A stretch of 64,000 nucleotides of DNA from Chlamydoabsidia padenii (lineage: Eukaryota > Mucoromycota > Mucoromycetes > Mucorales > Cunninghamellaceae): NCBI GenBank assembly GCA_025330725.1, contig JAIWND010000001.1, positions 2,300,501 to 2,364,500 of the forward strand, given 5' to 3'. Within the stretch, counting starts at the first letter, position 1. Each line of letters starts with the position of its first letter. Below the pieces are notes generated by a model. That model saw only the letters and a program-made list of their open reading frames with translations, ran no database searches and was not told where the DNA came from. Below are positions 11,373 to 22,411 of this stretch, in pieces. The translations under genes and the position numbers were made by a program.

Positions 11373-11600
11373 TGACCTGATTACCTTGATGATGGACTAA
11401 CTGTTATTATTATTATACATAGAGCTTTGGTTGGATGAACAAGGCACCAAAGGCAAAAATATAAAATGGTAGACAATAATTTAGAATTAGTTTTATTGTA
11501 CATTTTATATTTAACAATATCAATAATAAAAGACAATATGTGTTTAAACCCAGTAACTTTATTTGTGCAGTTTATATGGTGAAGAGATGTAAAAACTATA

Positions 11601-12885
11601 CTAGTGGGTATTGTATCGTTTCAAGGCATCATCCAGTTGTTCCTTCATCTTAGCGACCGTCGTCTTGATATAATCTTGAATGTGTGCACCATCCATAACA
11701 ATATCTTCTATATTAATTAAAAAAGCAGAGAAAGAGAATGAGATGAAAAGTAGTTGGATCAAGAGACATCAAACCTACCATTGCGTGGTGGACGATCATG
11801 TAATTTTACTCCAGTAGGCAGAGCCAATAAAGTTTGTCCTAAATAGAATTAAAACACATACATTAAATTACATTTTCGATGATATTATACCACTACTTAC
11901 CAACACGAGAATCATCTTCAATCAATGTGATGAATGCATCCACCACCGTTTGGACTTTGGTACGTGGACTTTGAGATACCAGAGTATCAAAAGGATTGGG
12001 TGTATCGCCTTCCTTCAAGTAAGTCAAAAGATCGGTTTCAACCCAGTATGGACACACGCAGTTTAACCGGACATTACAAACCGCTGGAAGGAGATCAAAG
12101 GACCGAGTGTAGCCCACTACTGCATGTTTACTGGCCGTATAAGGTCCCAGTTCCCTTTTTAAACAAAACAAACAAACATGTATTTAATGGTCCAGTTAAA
12201 AAATCACAAGTTGACTACTTACAAGGCCGATGAATATAACCCTGCCATGGATGCAGTAGAGACGATCACACCACCACCTCGACGCGCCATATGGAGAACT
12301 GCCACCTTGGTTCCTTTGATCACTGAAGTAGCATTGACATCCATCATTTTTTCGTCACTAGCATCTATTTCTCCCAAAGTGAGTATTCCTTTACATTACC
12401 CTCCCCCCCCCCACTTTTTTTTTTGTGTGTCTTACCATCAAACGGAGTAAACAGATTGTTGGTGTGGGAGATAATACCAGCATTAAGAATAGCAATCTAA
12501 TAAATATATATATACATATAAAAGTGAGCATGTTTTTTTTTAAAAATATAGTTCAGGGACCTACATCGACGCCACCAAATTCTTTTTCAGCCAGTTGGAA
12601 GAGAGCCGTAATGTCAGAATACTTGGTAGCATCAGAATGAATGTACGCTGCTCGTTTCTTGTCATCCCTATATAAAGAGTGAGTATTCTCTATTTTTGTA
12701 TGTGTGTCTGTGCATTCGTACCTGTTGTTATAATCGTCCACCAATGCTTGACCTTCTTTATCCAAAAGATCCCCAATGACGACATTAGCACCTCTTTCAT
12801 AAAGAGCATCCGCCACCGCTTTGCCAATCCCGCGTGAAGCACCAGTAAGTACCGCTGTTTTTCCTTGGAGTGTTGATATAGTCAT
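11601..12885 (-). CDS. Short-chain dehydrogenase/reductase
   Basis: Classical SDR, NAD(P)-dependent oxidoreductase of unknown substrate. Seven exons, 5' to 3': 12885-12722, 12667-12565, 12496-12436, 12370-12223, 12154-11901, 11838-11779, 11707-11601; 298 residues. Rossmann glycine motif TGASRGIGKA near residue 14, then HSDATKYSD, the LNAGI motif, VNATSVIKGT, a Ser in IVSTASMAG and the catalytic YTASKHA pair. Two acceptors are unusual (GAG and AAG instead of a pyrimidine before AG), yet only these keep frame. The tail beyond residue 250 resembles 15-hydroxyprostaglandin-dehydrogenase-like fungal proteins, so substrate assignment is left open. A GCCGGAATTTGAA element lies 70 bp upstream. Confidence 0.87.
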
Positions 12886-12954
12886 GTTTAAACGTGTGAA
12901 AAAAGAAGAAGAGAAGCTAAAAAGAGGGTGCAGCTATTTGTACAAAAACTGAAT

Positions 12955-12967
12955 GCCGGAATTTGAA
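12955..12967 (-). promoter_or_regulatory. GCCGGAATTTGAA element (site 6)
   Basis: About 70 bp upstream of the SDR start codon. The GCCGGAATTTGAA text is on the + strand, while the gene reads from the minus strand. Confidence 0.4.
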
Positions 12968-13649
12968 AAAAAATCTTTTATGCAACCATTATGAGAAAAT
13001 ATGAGTTTATTCATCAGTATTCAACCAAAAAAGATCATGGATGTCATTTAAAAAGTATAGAAATTATTTGCGTACTATCTGTATAGTTGAAATTACACCC
13101 TTTTGTGGTTCCATGCATCATATGCTTTTGTTGAATGTGTCTTTTTTTTTTTTCATTTCCTGGCACGATAGAACATTTTGGCCTGTGTGGTCAGACTCCG
13201 CTTCATCGACCTCAACATGGGAATTTCGGATTTCAGACTTTCACATCAGTTACACATCAGCTAACCTAAAATAAGATTCCCGTGAGAGCAAGTCAATGCC
13301 TAGAAAAAGATGACTTTTTGAAAAAAAGGGTACTCAATCCTCGTTGTACGGAGCATACGAAGACATTTATTACTCAATCAAGCATACAAATATGTAACTA
13401 ATATCACCCAATGGTGCTCTCCCCCCCCCTGAATCGGACAATGATACCATGCCCCGCCAGAAAAAGGTTACCGTTTTCAAATTTGTATCCGTGAATGCAC
13501 ATACTGATCGTTTGATGTGCTGAACCTTGATATAGGCATATTTCTTGGTGAAAGTTGTTGTTCTGCATTACATGTGTTACTGTAATGTAAGTAGAGGATA
13601 GTGGGCTGGTTTTGGCTAACATATGCAGTAGGGGGACAAAAAGTCATCC

Positions 13650-13760
13650 AGACCAAGTTTTGACAAAACCATACCAGTGCTGGTTTTGATAAAGTATTGG
13701 TCTTGCTGACTTTCAGTACATGGTCTTGACAACTTTCAATACTTGTTTTGATCAAGACCA
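13650..13760. repeat. Cluster of imperfect inverted repeats
   Basis: AGACCAAGTTTTG (13650-13662) pairs imperfectly with a TTGGTCT-ended arm ending at 13703. TGGTCTTGA (13721-13729) pairs perfectly with TCAAGACCA (13752-13760). The two hairpins share the word TGGTCTTG. It may be a small transposon remnant or an RNA hairpin; no coding signal. Confidence 0.4.
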
Positions 13761-13979
13761 GAACTACTCATTATCGTATTGATTAGTGCCTTAGACACTA
13801 TGGCATCAATGTTGTCAGATCGTGAGTTCATTTTTCATGCAAAAGAGTACCCTGACCAAAATGAAACTCGATCATAATATTTGTGTCTTACCTGGACGTA
13901 TGAAATGTGAAAAGAGAATATATAAGGTGGCAAATTCGTACTTCAATTTTTTTTTCCATATTCTTTTTGAAATTAAAAA

Positions 13980-14112
13980 TGCTTAACATCACCATCACAG
14001 ACTCACACAGCCTCAAATAAAAACAGGAACAGCACCAAATAGACTGATGGTTCCTGCAGCCCTGGCAGGACTGCCAGAATTATTACAACTACAAATGGAA
14101 GCTGGAGAGAGG
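13980..14112 (+). other. Exon-like orphan segment
   Basis: After a T-rich leader, bases 14028-14112 read as a plausible exon (LMVPAALAGLPELLQLQ) ending at a good donor (GAGAG/GTAAGC). The frame from the nearby ATG at 13980 is closed by TAA after 13 codons, and no partner exon with a normal-length intron was found. It may be the 5' remnant of the locus at 15062-15814. No family recognised. Confidence 0.25.
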
Positions 14113-15061
14113 TAAGCTAATAATGTCATCATACTAGATCTCCATTGATCTCTCCCTCTCTCTATTTTTTGAAGAAAAATAAAAAATTTAAATGCCGATA
14201 TTGGCTTTTGCGATCCTTGATGGCTTTTTAAATGATATGTATTGACCTGACTGTATACTGGGAAGCATGCTTTTATAATGTATGGATCACTTGATGAAAT
14301 CAGGGGGGGGGGAAGATGATCACTGGTCATCACCCTAACACGCCGTCTATGCGAAGTGTATCTTCTAGAAGAACCAAGTTCAACAATCTTTGTTGCTGAA
14401 AGAATAACACTGCCTTGGCTGTACGCTTCGATGTAACGAAAACACCTCCTGTAAATCGTCGGATTATTATAGGTGTACACTTTTTGGACTGATAGTGTTG
14501 TAAAGTATGTATGAGAGAAAAAAAATATACTGTAGTAATAAGAGGGGGTTTATTTATTTTTTTCTATTTGTAATGATTACTATTGTTGGCACGTTAATAA
14601 CAAAATTCAAAAGGAATGGATGATATGGGGATCGGGATTTGAATGACATTTTTTTTTTCCAGGGGTAATCATGCAAGCCCTTTTTGTGCCATAAATACAG
14701 CTTTCATGCGGAAGAAGTCCATGAACAGAACGGATTCACTTGAATCCGCGCCTTATCATTTGAAAAAATGATATTATATTATAATGATTAATACAGTAAT
14801 ACAATACTAAGGAGTTAGTTCCTGTAACTGACGACGTAAACTTGTATACAGTATTGTGTAAAATTCCAACACATATTCGCAAGTGAGTGGGCTAATCTCA
14901 AAATGATTCATTGCATAATTTGACATTTATGCATGCTTGACCGCCACTGCCGACTTGGCGGGAGTTTAACTTTTTTCTTAGGCAGTATAATCCTGATTGA
15001 TTCAAAGTTCTTCTTCTCCCTCCCATACTATTTTTACAATAACCAATCAGCAAACCCAGAA
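14113..15061. other. Intergenic or inserted sequence
   Basis: No supported gene. An antisense frame at 14013-14480 is open but shows no domain. Contains a G9 tract near 14310, a TCGGGATTTGAAT element at 14632-14644 and GGCGGGAGTTTAA near 14957. Confidence 0.35.
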
Positions 15062-15817
15062 GATGATTAAAGAGCTTCAGGTATTCATGATGAACGGATT
15101 CAGAAGAATCATGGTGGAACTACATGACATGAAGGAAACCAAGGCTGCTCCTCGAATTGTGAACGCTGTGGTGAAAAAGAACAACATCACGACGTGGTCT
15201 CAACTCAGCAAGGAAGACCAGGGGCTCTTGATTTCTAAGCTCCACAATTAAGCAAGTGAATTTGGCATTCACATCGACCGATGCGAAAACTCTTGGTTGG
15301 CCAACGGGCTGTTTCGGCCACTTCGAAACGTAAGTAACAAAGTAGCAATCTGAAAGTGTGTACGATGACGACGATGATCATGGTAATTAAGAGTAAGATC
15401 TGTTTCAACAACAGCTTGCTGTAATACAATCTATAACATTAATAACAATATAAAGTAACCAACTTGCGTTTATTTTTATTTCCGATATAGTCCTTCGATA
15501 AACCTAACGCAATTATTGGATGAATGACTATGGTGAGAAGTAGCCATTTATCCATCAGGATTGTCATTCTAACATTCTCTTTGATAGTCTTTGCCTGGTT
15601 TTGCTCTTCCTCCTCCAGTAAGTATCAAATCGATAATAGTATAAGATTGGCATGATTTCACTGACTAATCATTGATATTTGTGCTTTAGAAACGTCCTCT
15701 GTCTACTGCGGAAGATGATGAGGCTTCCCAGGGCCATAATGTGGCTACTAGTCGTCATGCTGATCGAGGTGGTGCTGGTCGCCGTAGTGCTATTACCATA
15801 GCCAATACAGAATAGTG
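15062..15817 (+). pseudogene. Decayed or unrecognised multi-exon locus
   Basis: Exon-like pieces with proper splice signals but a broken reading frame. Piece 1 begins after CCCAG at 15061 (MIKELQVFMMNGFRRIMVEL), continues through TTWSQLSKEDQGLLISKL, hits an in-frame TAA at 15249, and stays protein-like (IDRCENSWLANGLFRPLRN) up to a GTAAGT donor near 15330. A final piece after TTTAG near 15690 reads KRPLSTAEDDEASQGHN to a TAG near 15815. Middle pieces near 15490-15620 also have splice sites but contain stops. The in-frame TAA could come from a single C-to-T change of CAA. I do not recognise the family; a mobile or lineage-specific gene relic is plausible. Confidence 0.35.
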
Positions 15818-16452
15818 ATCTTTTTTTTTGCCTTACTTGTATATAAATGAAAACCTTTTTACTATTATGTCTTGATATAAAATGTATTTGATGCTATTAT
15901 TGTCCCTATTATTGTTTTTTTTTTTGTATTGAATGCAATCGCTCCATTCCAACGGGTCTTGTGATTTATAAACCCCGCAAATCCCGTGTGGCCAGCTAAT
16001 AAGCTCTGGTACCGGTAAGGTTTCTTCTTTTTACAAAGAAAGTGTTTTTAGTCAAACGTAATACAAAAAGTATCTCTCCCTCCCCTCCTTCATGATGACC
16101 ATGTCTCTTATGTATCAAGCAAAAAAGGCTTAAATGACACCATTGAACAAAAGTCATCTTATATAATGCTTTTACAACAATGAAATCATGATACTGTATG
16201 TACATCCATTGTTTGGTGGCGTTGGTGGCAACATGAGTTAGATAGGTTATCACTTTTTAGTTTAGTTTTGATCTGGTTTTGGAAAATAAAGGGATTTTCC
16301 ACTTTATATGCATTAGCACTTGCCAAAGTCTGATAACAGGCTTTGACGGGTTTTCAAAATGACTCCCTTTTTTTTTTTTTCTCTTTCTCTCCTCTCTTGT
16401 TTTATCTTCTTTTTCTTTTTACTACTCACCTTTTTTTTTAATAATAGTAGAA
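15818..16452. other. Intergenic
   Basis: No gene seen. Includes CCGCAAATCCCGTG at about 15975 and a pyrimidine-rich leader (16370-16440) before the next ATG. Confidence 0.5.
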
Positions 16453-17103
16453 ATGGGACACCATGAACCATTGACTCTGTCCTTTAAAGACGACCTTGAT
16501 CATAATTTCAATTTTGCTGATGAACTTCTTTCTCAGTTTGACTTGAAACGCGAGAGTCTTCACGAAGCATCAAACAAAGCATCTCTTGACGATAACGACA
16601 AGGAACAAGATGGCGACATTAACAACACTATCATTAGCAACAGTAATACCAGTAACACTCAAATCAGTAACCACAGCAGCAGCAGCAATAATGAACCTGA
16701 CACTAATACCACTACTCCTTTAAATAGCAGTAATCGACTCGATACCCTAACAACGGCACCTGTCCAGCCAGTTATATCCAGTCATCTACCTTCAACCATC
16801 AGGTCGACACGTAAACAGAACAATCTTTTACGTCGCTCGTCCACTTATTTACGAAAGCACTTTTTTGCGGCTGAAGACAAACCACCACCACCTTTACCAG
16901 ATGTCAAATCACCACCACCATCTTTCTCACCCACACACTATCCACCTAAACCTTTATGTTATTCTCCTGTGGTGAATCCTCCTAATGATACCCATCGATC
17001 CTCTTTACCTATTCCATGGCGCAAGAAATCTGCGGCACCAAGGCGGCAATCCGAACCTCTTATTCCTGTCAAACCCAAACGATCCATCTTCCCCTTCCTC
17101 TAG
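16453..17103 (+). CDS. Hypothetical Ser/Asn/Pro-rich protein
   Basis: Intronless 216-residue ORF with a clean ATG after a long T/C-rich leader. The N-terminal segment (DDLDHNFNFADELLSQFD) could form a short amphipathic helix. The middle is rich in Asn, Ser and Thr (residues 50-105). The C-terminal half carries polyproline runs (PPPPLPDVKSPPPS) and a basic end (PWRKKSAAPRRQSEP, then KPKRSIFPFL). This composition suggests a disordered adaptor with SH3- or profilin-binding potential (inference). No known domain recognised. Typical base composition and leader argue it is a real gene. Confidence 0.6.
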   Translation: MGHHEPLTLSFKDDLDHNFNFADELLSQFDLKRESLHEASNKASLDDNDKEQDGDINNTIISNSNTSNTQISNHSSSSNNEPDTNTTTPLNSSNRLDTLTTAPVQPVISSHLPSTIRSTRKQNNLLRRSSTYLRKHFFAAEDKPPPPLPDVKSPPPSFSPTHYPPKPLCYSPVVNPPNDTHRSSLPIPWRKKSAAPRRQSEPLIPVKPKRSIFPFL

Positions 17104-17809
17104 TTTAGTTTACTTTGATTCCTCTCTCTTTTTTTTAATGAATAATAATATATAACTACTACAGATTATGTTTAAATTGACTTTAAGGGGGGCTGCATAT
17201 ATGGATCCTTCTCTTAATGATGATGTTTTGTTATAAAGTGGTTGTAAATGGGAGGGGGTAATAAAAGTAGTATCTGGTATTTTAAATAACCTTGATATGA
17301 TTAATTGTTATGGGGCGGCGTTTGATTCTGGTTTGAAGAGCCAGTCTATCACAGTCAATCTTTGGCGGGACATGCATTGTCAGTGTTTCAATTTAATCCG
17401 TACCTGTCAAAAAAAAAAAGGAGCTTCTTCTCGTTTCGTATGCAACTCAAATGACTCTATCAGTATACTTATTTCACATCCTCAGTATTGTTTTTTTGCT
17501 GAGCCATGATTCTACAAATGTTGTCAGATACGTGCCTTTTCTTTCTTGACATTTTGGGGGAGAACGATCAGATTCAAACCCCGAATTCATGCGGGAAAGG
17601 CTTCTTCATAGAAGATAGAAAATTTAGATCCGCTCATAGAGTATCACAAGTCTTTTGTTGACGTGTTTCAATTAAATGGATAATATGTTTCATCTTCTCT
17701 AGTAACGGTAATATAAAAGTACCAATGAGCTCGATTATATAAAGTCGTCCTGTGAAACGATTATCATGTTCTTTCTTTTCTTTTTTTACTTTCCTCCAAC
17801 TATACAAAA
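17104..17809. other. Intergenic
   Basis: No gene supported. An ATTCAAACCCCGAATTC variant of the recurring element lies at 17572-17588, about 225 bp upstream of the polyphosphatase ATG. Confidence 0.5.
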
Positions 17810-19386
17810 ATGCATTTGGGATCTTCGTTTTCCTTTTATTTTGCCATGGTTATTTTTTCCATAGCCATGTGGTACTCGATCTTACTACCATTCGAACGAT
17901 ACGCCTTGGACAACATTGTGATGTGGCGTTGGTGGGGAAGACCCTCAGAGCCACCACCACAAAGATTCGGTTATTTCTTGCACATTACCGATTTTCATGT
18001 AAGTTCTTTTCTAACTTTTCCCCCTAACCATTCATACTAACTGCTCTTATGGAAAAAAACAAAGATCGACGAATCGTATGTACCAGGTGCAACCATAGAC
18101 TCCGCTTGTCATAGATCTCCAAGTCCTTTCCAATCGTCGGCACGTTTAGCAGGCCGACTTGGCTCACCCAAATGCGATAGTCCCATTGAATTAGCACAAC
18201 AGACTTTAAATTGGATCAAGAAGGAATGGAGACATAAACTAGATTTCGTGGTATGGACCGGTGATAATGCAAGGTAATCCCGCTTTCCGAAAAAGAAAAG
18301 AAGAATATTCAAATCCCGCTTTCCAAAAATAGGCATGACTGGGACGATCAGCGACGGCGCAAACGCAAACACATTTATCAATTAAACGAACAAGTCCAAA
18401 AAATGATGGTAGAGACATTCTGGCCAACCGCCCAAGATCCGCGCCACATCCCCCTCGTGCCATCCATCGGCAATAACGATGTCCATCCCCATAATACCAT
18501 TGGCAACGATCACGGGATCCTGTCCTTTTATTCTCAATTATGGCACCCCTGGATCCCCACCGATCAGCAACCCACCTTTCAATCCGGCGGTTACTTTGCT
18601 GTCGATGTCGGCCGTCAATTGCGCGTCCTGTCACTCAACACCATGTACTTTTACAACAAGAATGATGCGGTCCGAGGCTGTCATCGACCTGGTTTAGCCC
18701 AAGATCACATACTCTGGTTCGAACGTCAATTGGTACGTGCTCGGAGCGAGTCCATCAAGGTGTATATCAGTGGCCATATTCCCCCTTCACCACGCGATTT
18801 CCGTCCCTCCTGCCTCCAAGCCTATACCCGTCTCGCCTCTTCTTTCTCTGATCTCATTGTCGGGCATTTCTATGGTCATCTGAATATGGATCATTTCTTA
18901 ATGTACGATAGATCGGACGATAGCATGGGGATCACCAGGAACGTGGATGCGTATGTGGACTGGTTGCATGATATGTATTCCTCTTTGGATCCAAAGTACC
19001 TCGAGAAAAAAATGTCCGATCAAACTCCGCTCGTGGTTATTCAAGTAGCACCTTCTATTCTTCCCATTTACTTTCCTGCTCTGCGCATTTATCGGTATGA
19101 AATCAATGATGATAACAGTGACCCCGAAAAATTGCCACATGGTAGTTTATTGGGCTATCAACAATATTTTGCCAATATCACTCGGTGGGAGAATGATCGT
19201 CGGCCGCTGGAATACCAGTTGGAATATGATACGCGCCAAGCTTATGGATTGACAGATCTGACGGTTGATAGTTATTATCAATTGGCAAAGGAAATGGTGG
19301 AGGAGACTGGTCAGACACTTTGGACGAAATTCGTAGAGAATATGTTTGTACAGACTGTGGATGGGGAAGACTTAATCGAAGAATGA
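17810..19386 (+). CDS. PPN1: Endopolyphosphatase (metallophosphoesterase)
   Basis: Vacuolar enzyme that cuts inorganic polyphosphate chains. Three exons: 17810-17998, 18065-18273, 18333-19386; 483 residues. An N-terminal hydrophobic segment (residues 8-28) fits a type II signal anchor. Dinuclear-metal motifs are in the expected order: HITDFH (about residues 58-63), WTGDNARHD with a conserved AR split by an intron, SIGNNDVHP, SGHIPPSP and GHFYGHLNMDHF. These match the Ppn1/acid-sphingomyelinase-like phosphoesterase family. Yeast Ppn1 is longer, mainly from a spacer absent here. The second intron (18274-18332) holds two copies of AATCCCGCTTTCC. The gene converges with the BCS1-like gene. Confidence 0.9.
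18307..18319 (-). promoter_or_regulatory. TTCAAATCCCGC element inside a PPN1 intron (site 7)
   Basis: ATTCAAATCCCGC is followed by TTTCC, and AATCCCGCTTTCC also occurs at 18276-18288 in the same 59-bp intron. This is the only strong copy within a gene. Confidence 0.35.
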
Positions 19387-19877
19387 ATAAAGGCGGGGTT
19401 GAACTGTGATTACAGCATTATGTAAAAGATTCTTTTCTGTTTTTTTATTAATAAAGACAATGGGTATAAAACATGTTGAATTGGTATTCAAGGACATAAT
19501 GATGGCAATGGATGTTTCTTTTTATGGAGGGCATATAAGGAAAGGCCATCAAGCATGTGCGGGCTTTGAAAATAAACGATCCGCATGAATGGAAATATCC
19601 AGCAACAAAACCCGCTTTTAACCATATGCATGATGGGAAACTGATTAGTCTTGTTAAACAGATATCATATGATATAAATTTATATGTAAAACCTTTTTAT
19701 TTTTTTATTTGAGATATATATATATGTACGCTTTTTTTTAAACTTCAAATTGATGGAGGAGACGGGTATAGATAATGGGATACAAAGTAAAACAACAAGA
19801 TTATAAACTAGGGTGGTGGTTAATCTAAGTGAGGGAAGTGTTTAAATGCATGGTGGAGGGGAGAGAGTAATAATTGT
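19387..19877. other. Intergenic between convergent genes
   Basis: 3' flanks of PPN1 and the BCS1-like gene. A 60-codon open frame at 19406-19588 shows no domain. Nothing else seen. Confidence 0.5.
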
Positions 19878-21956
19878 CTACACTACTTTTTTATCATCCT
19901 TGTTGTCGGTATCATCCTTGTTGTCGGTATCATCCTTGTTGTCGGCATCATCCTTGTTGTCGGTATCATCCTTGTCATCATCACCATCCTTGTTGTCATC
20001 ATCACCATCCTTGTCGTCATCATCATCACCAGAATCGTCCTTGCCAGCCAGTTTATCATGAAGCTTGGCTTGTTCACGATCCAATCGGATACGTTCGAGG
20101 AATGCTGGCACATTTTCAAACAGTCGATCCATCAGCACATTTTCGCCAATATCATTAGGACCTGCTTCCAAAAACAAAGTGACAAACAGGTTTTGCAATT
20201 CGGCAGTAGTGACATGGTTTTCCGGGATCATAGTCAAGAATTTCTTTAGCGAGTCATCCAAAAAGGCTTTGCGTTCGACATCTTCTTCTTCTTCTTCGTT
20301 GGGAGGAGTAGGAGGGAGAGAGACATGTTGACCCTTGAGGTGTGATTCATGTGTGGTATCCAATTCTTCATCATCATCCACAAAGTCCATGGTGCCAAAG
20401 AATCTCCAGAACATGGCTTCCATTTGTGCATGGACCGCATAGCCTAATTCTAACTTGACATCCATTCGACCAGGCCGTAAGAGTGCAGGTGTAATTTTGT
20501 TCATGTCATTACAAGTCATAAAAATCACTACAAGAAGAAGTAGAGGTGAGTTTATATGTGACAAGTCATCAGATATATATATATATATATATAATAACTT
20601 ACTTGCACCATCGTTGCCATTGATACCATCCAAAGCATTTAGCAAGCCAGATTTGGACACCGACATTTCACCATTGGATTCATCATAATGATCGATATCT
20701 TCAATAATCAAAAGAGTGTTCTTTGGTACCGCATTCACCATAGTGCTGAATTGTGAATCACCACGTACTTCGCCCAATTTCACCAAAGCAAGATCAAATT
20801 TCAATTGTCCCTATAAATGATATAGGTATATTGTTAATAAAAGTTAAAGGATAAGAGTGTGTTATTGTACTTACGCTAATCACGGAAATCAAACTAGATT
20901 TACCAGTACCAGGAGGACCATACAAAAGGAAACCACGTCGATAAGGAAGACCTTTACGTTTGTACCAGTTTCGACGCTTGATAAATCTTTGCATATCACC
21001 CAAAAGATTTTCCTTCACACCTGGAGGTAAATTGACCGATTCATATCCACGAGGTTCAATGCTGTCCTTGAAGACCCAGGTTTCATAACCGTCCCAACGG
21101 AGGATACTGATCTATCCCAGGTAAAGAAGAAGTATAAGTATCACCTCATTCTCCCTATTTTCCCTTTTACTTACCTTGTTGTCTTCAGAGTTATTATAGT
21201 CATCACACCATTCTTGTAAGATATCCTTTAACGAGTCAATCGTGTCATCAGGTGAAGTTGTCATTGAGATGTTTAGATAATTAGGACGATTACTAGTGCT
21301 GTTTTCGTCATCGTCAGTACAGGCGGATACAAAAAGAGTACGGCCCTTATAGTTGATTTGATTGGTTGTATTGGTGCCTAGTGTAAAAAAGGAGCTGGTG
21401 AGTAAAAAAAAAAAAAGAAAAGGAAAGAGAAAAGAACAAAAGAACTTACGAGGATAAAATCCCAGGACGGGCTTTTCGTCTTCTTGATTGGCGGTGTTTG
21501 ATTTTGATTCTTCGTACATGGCAATAGCATCCACCAAACCGGGTAGTCGTTCCGTATGTTTAAGCACATAATAATTAATCGCATTAAATACAGCATCATG
21601 ATAATAGACTCGCACAGAAATGGTTTTCGATCTTTTGGCCATACGGTTCATACAAAGATCAAGCAAGTGTTGCCAGTTGGTCCTAAGTATGGCTACAATG
21701 AAAATTTAAAAAAAAGGAGGAGGTGAGCGGCGATTCAATAGTTTTCCATTTGATTGATCCACTTACGAGCCACATAAAATAGCATTCCCAACATGATAAA
21801 GTCATTGCCAAAATAACGTTGTCCTAGTTTTGTCAATCGTTCACCAAAAATACTTTGCCAAAACTTTTCTTCAGTGATATTTTCGAGAAGATAAAGAATA
21901 ATTTCCACAATAGAGGATAACTTGAAGGATCTGGTCTTGTTGAGAGCTAATGGCAT
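19878..21956 (-). CDS. BCS1-like AAA ATPase with acidic repeat tail
   Basis: AAA+ ATPase of the mitochondrial BCS1 type, a chaperone family that moves folded proteins such as the Rieske protein. Six exons, 5' to 3': 21956-21767, 21692-21450, 21377-21175, 21111-20875, 20810-20603, 20527-19878; 576 residues. Walker A is GPPGTGKSS and Walker B LLIIEDID, followed by FMTCNDMNKITPALLRPGRMD (sensor and arginine region). Upstream is a BCS1-type N-domain. The last 45 or so residues are an acidic repeat (about KDDTDN units) encoded by an 18-bp minisatellite, not usual for Bcs1. The start at 21956 is chosen because a TATA-like box and T-rich leader lie just upstream. Filamentous fungi often have several such paralogues, so the client is unknown. 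Confidence 0.85.
19893..20034. repeat. 18-bp coding minisatellite
   Basis: Tandem copies of about TCATCCTTGTTGTCGGTA, more diverged towards 20034, inside the last exon of the BCS1-like gene. On the coding strand it encodes repeated Asp/Lys/Asn/Thr (DTDNKD), so copy-number change keeps frame. Confidence 0.85.
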
Positions 21957-22032
21957 GATAAAAAGATGGAATAAAAAAGAGTAAAAAAGTAAAAGTAAAA
22001 GTGAAGAAAAGATGAAATGGATTGGGGGCACA

Positions 22033-22042
22033 CTTTTTATAG
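22033..22042 (-). promoter_or_regulatory. TATA-like box of the BCS1-like gene
   Basis: Reads CTATAAAAAG on the minus strand, about 80 bp before the chosen ATG at 21956. Confidence 0.45.
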
Positions 22043-22295
22043 CAACCGACACTTACCATATATAGAATCCTGTCCGTCACACCTGTCAAGTACTGCGAAA
22101 CTAGAGTCATTGATGGCGCAGTGTACTAGTTAAATTGACGGCTTGTAGAGTTGTGTCATACACCGCAGTACCAAAGCCCACAAGTAGGGTCACACGTACG
22201 CGATATGCGAACACGTATCTCCTACAGCCCTTTTTGTTTTTCATTATGCAAAAAGTCGGATTCTCCTTTCGCATGATTGTGACCGGTGAGACTAG

Positions 22296-22310
22296 ACGGA
22301 ATTTGAAAAT
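22296..22310 (+). promoter_or_regulatory. ACGGAATTTGAAAAT element (site 8)
   Basis: Variant of the recurring element, about 105 bp upstream of the RTS1 ATG. Confidence 0.35.
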
Positions 22311-22411
22311 CCCCTTTTTCCTTTTTTTTTTTTTTTTTTTTTTCGATCTAGGATTTTCCTTTTCTTTCTCCTTAAATCTTCCCCCCCCCCTTCTTTCATT
22401 TGTTTTCCACA

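Larger units (their letters stand above)
12886..13979. other. Gene-poor intergenic region
   Basis: No gene supported; open frames here are short and compositionally odd. A cluster of imperfect inverted repeats lies at 13650-13760. A T-rich leader and start-like ATG occur at 13945-13982, feeding into an exon-like segment described separately. Confidence 0.5.
21957..22411. other. Divergent promoter between BCS1-like and RTS1 genes
   Basis: Holds a TATA-like box for the minus gene, an ACGGAATTTGAAAAT element at 22296-22310, a T21 tract and a C10 tract before the RTS1 ATG. An ATG at 22110 on the minus strand is out of frame with the conserved protein after its splice site and was not used. Confidence 0.5.

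Noticed and set aside
14013..14480. 155-codon antisense open frame
   Set aside because: No domain, low-complexity composition, overlaps the exon-like segment on the other strand, and no promoter features.
8700..17540. Shared words TTGCTGAGCCAT and AATGTTGTCAGAT in distant intergenic regions
   Set aside because: Matches of 12-13 bases are expected by chance in 64 kb of AT-rich DNA; flanks do not extend the similarity.
19893..20034. Regularly spaced repeats resembling a CRISPR array
   Set aside because: The 18-bp units are contiguous, without spacers, lie in frame inside an AAA ATPase gene, and this is eukaryotic DNA.
22055..22110. Upstream ATG and exon for the BCS1-like gene
   Set aside because: Splicing at its GTAAGT donor enters the conserved protein out of frame, and a TATA-like box lies downstream of it.
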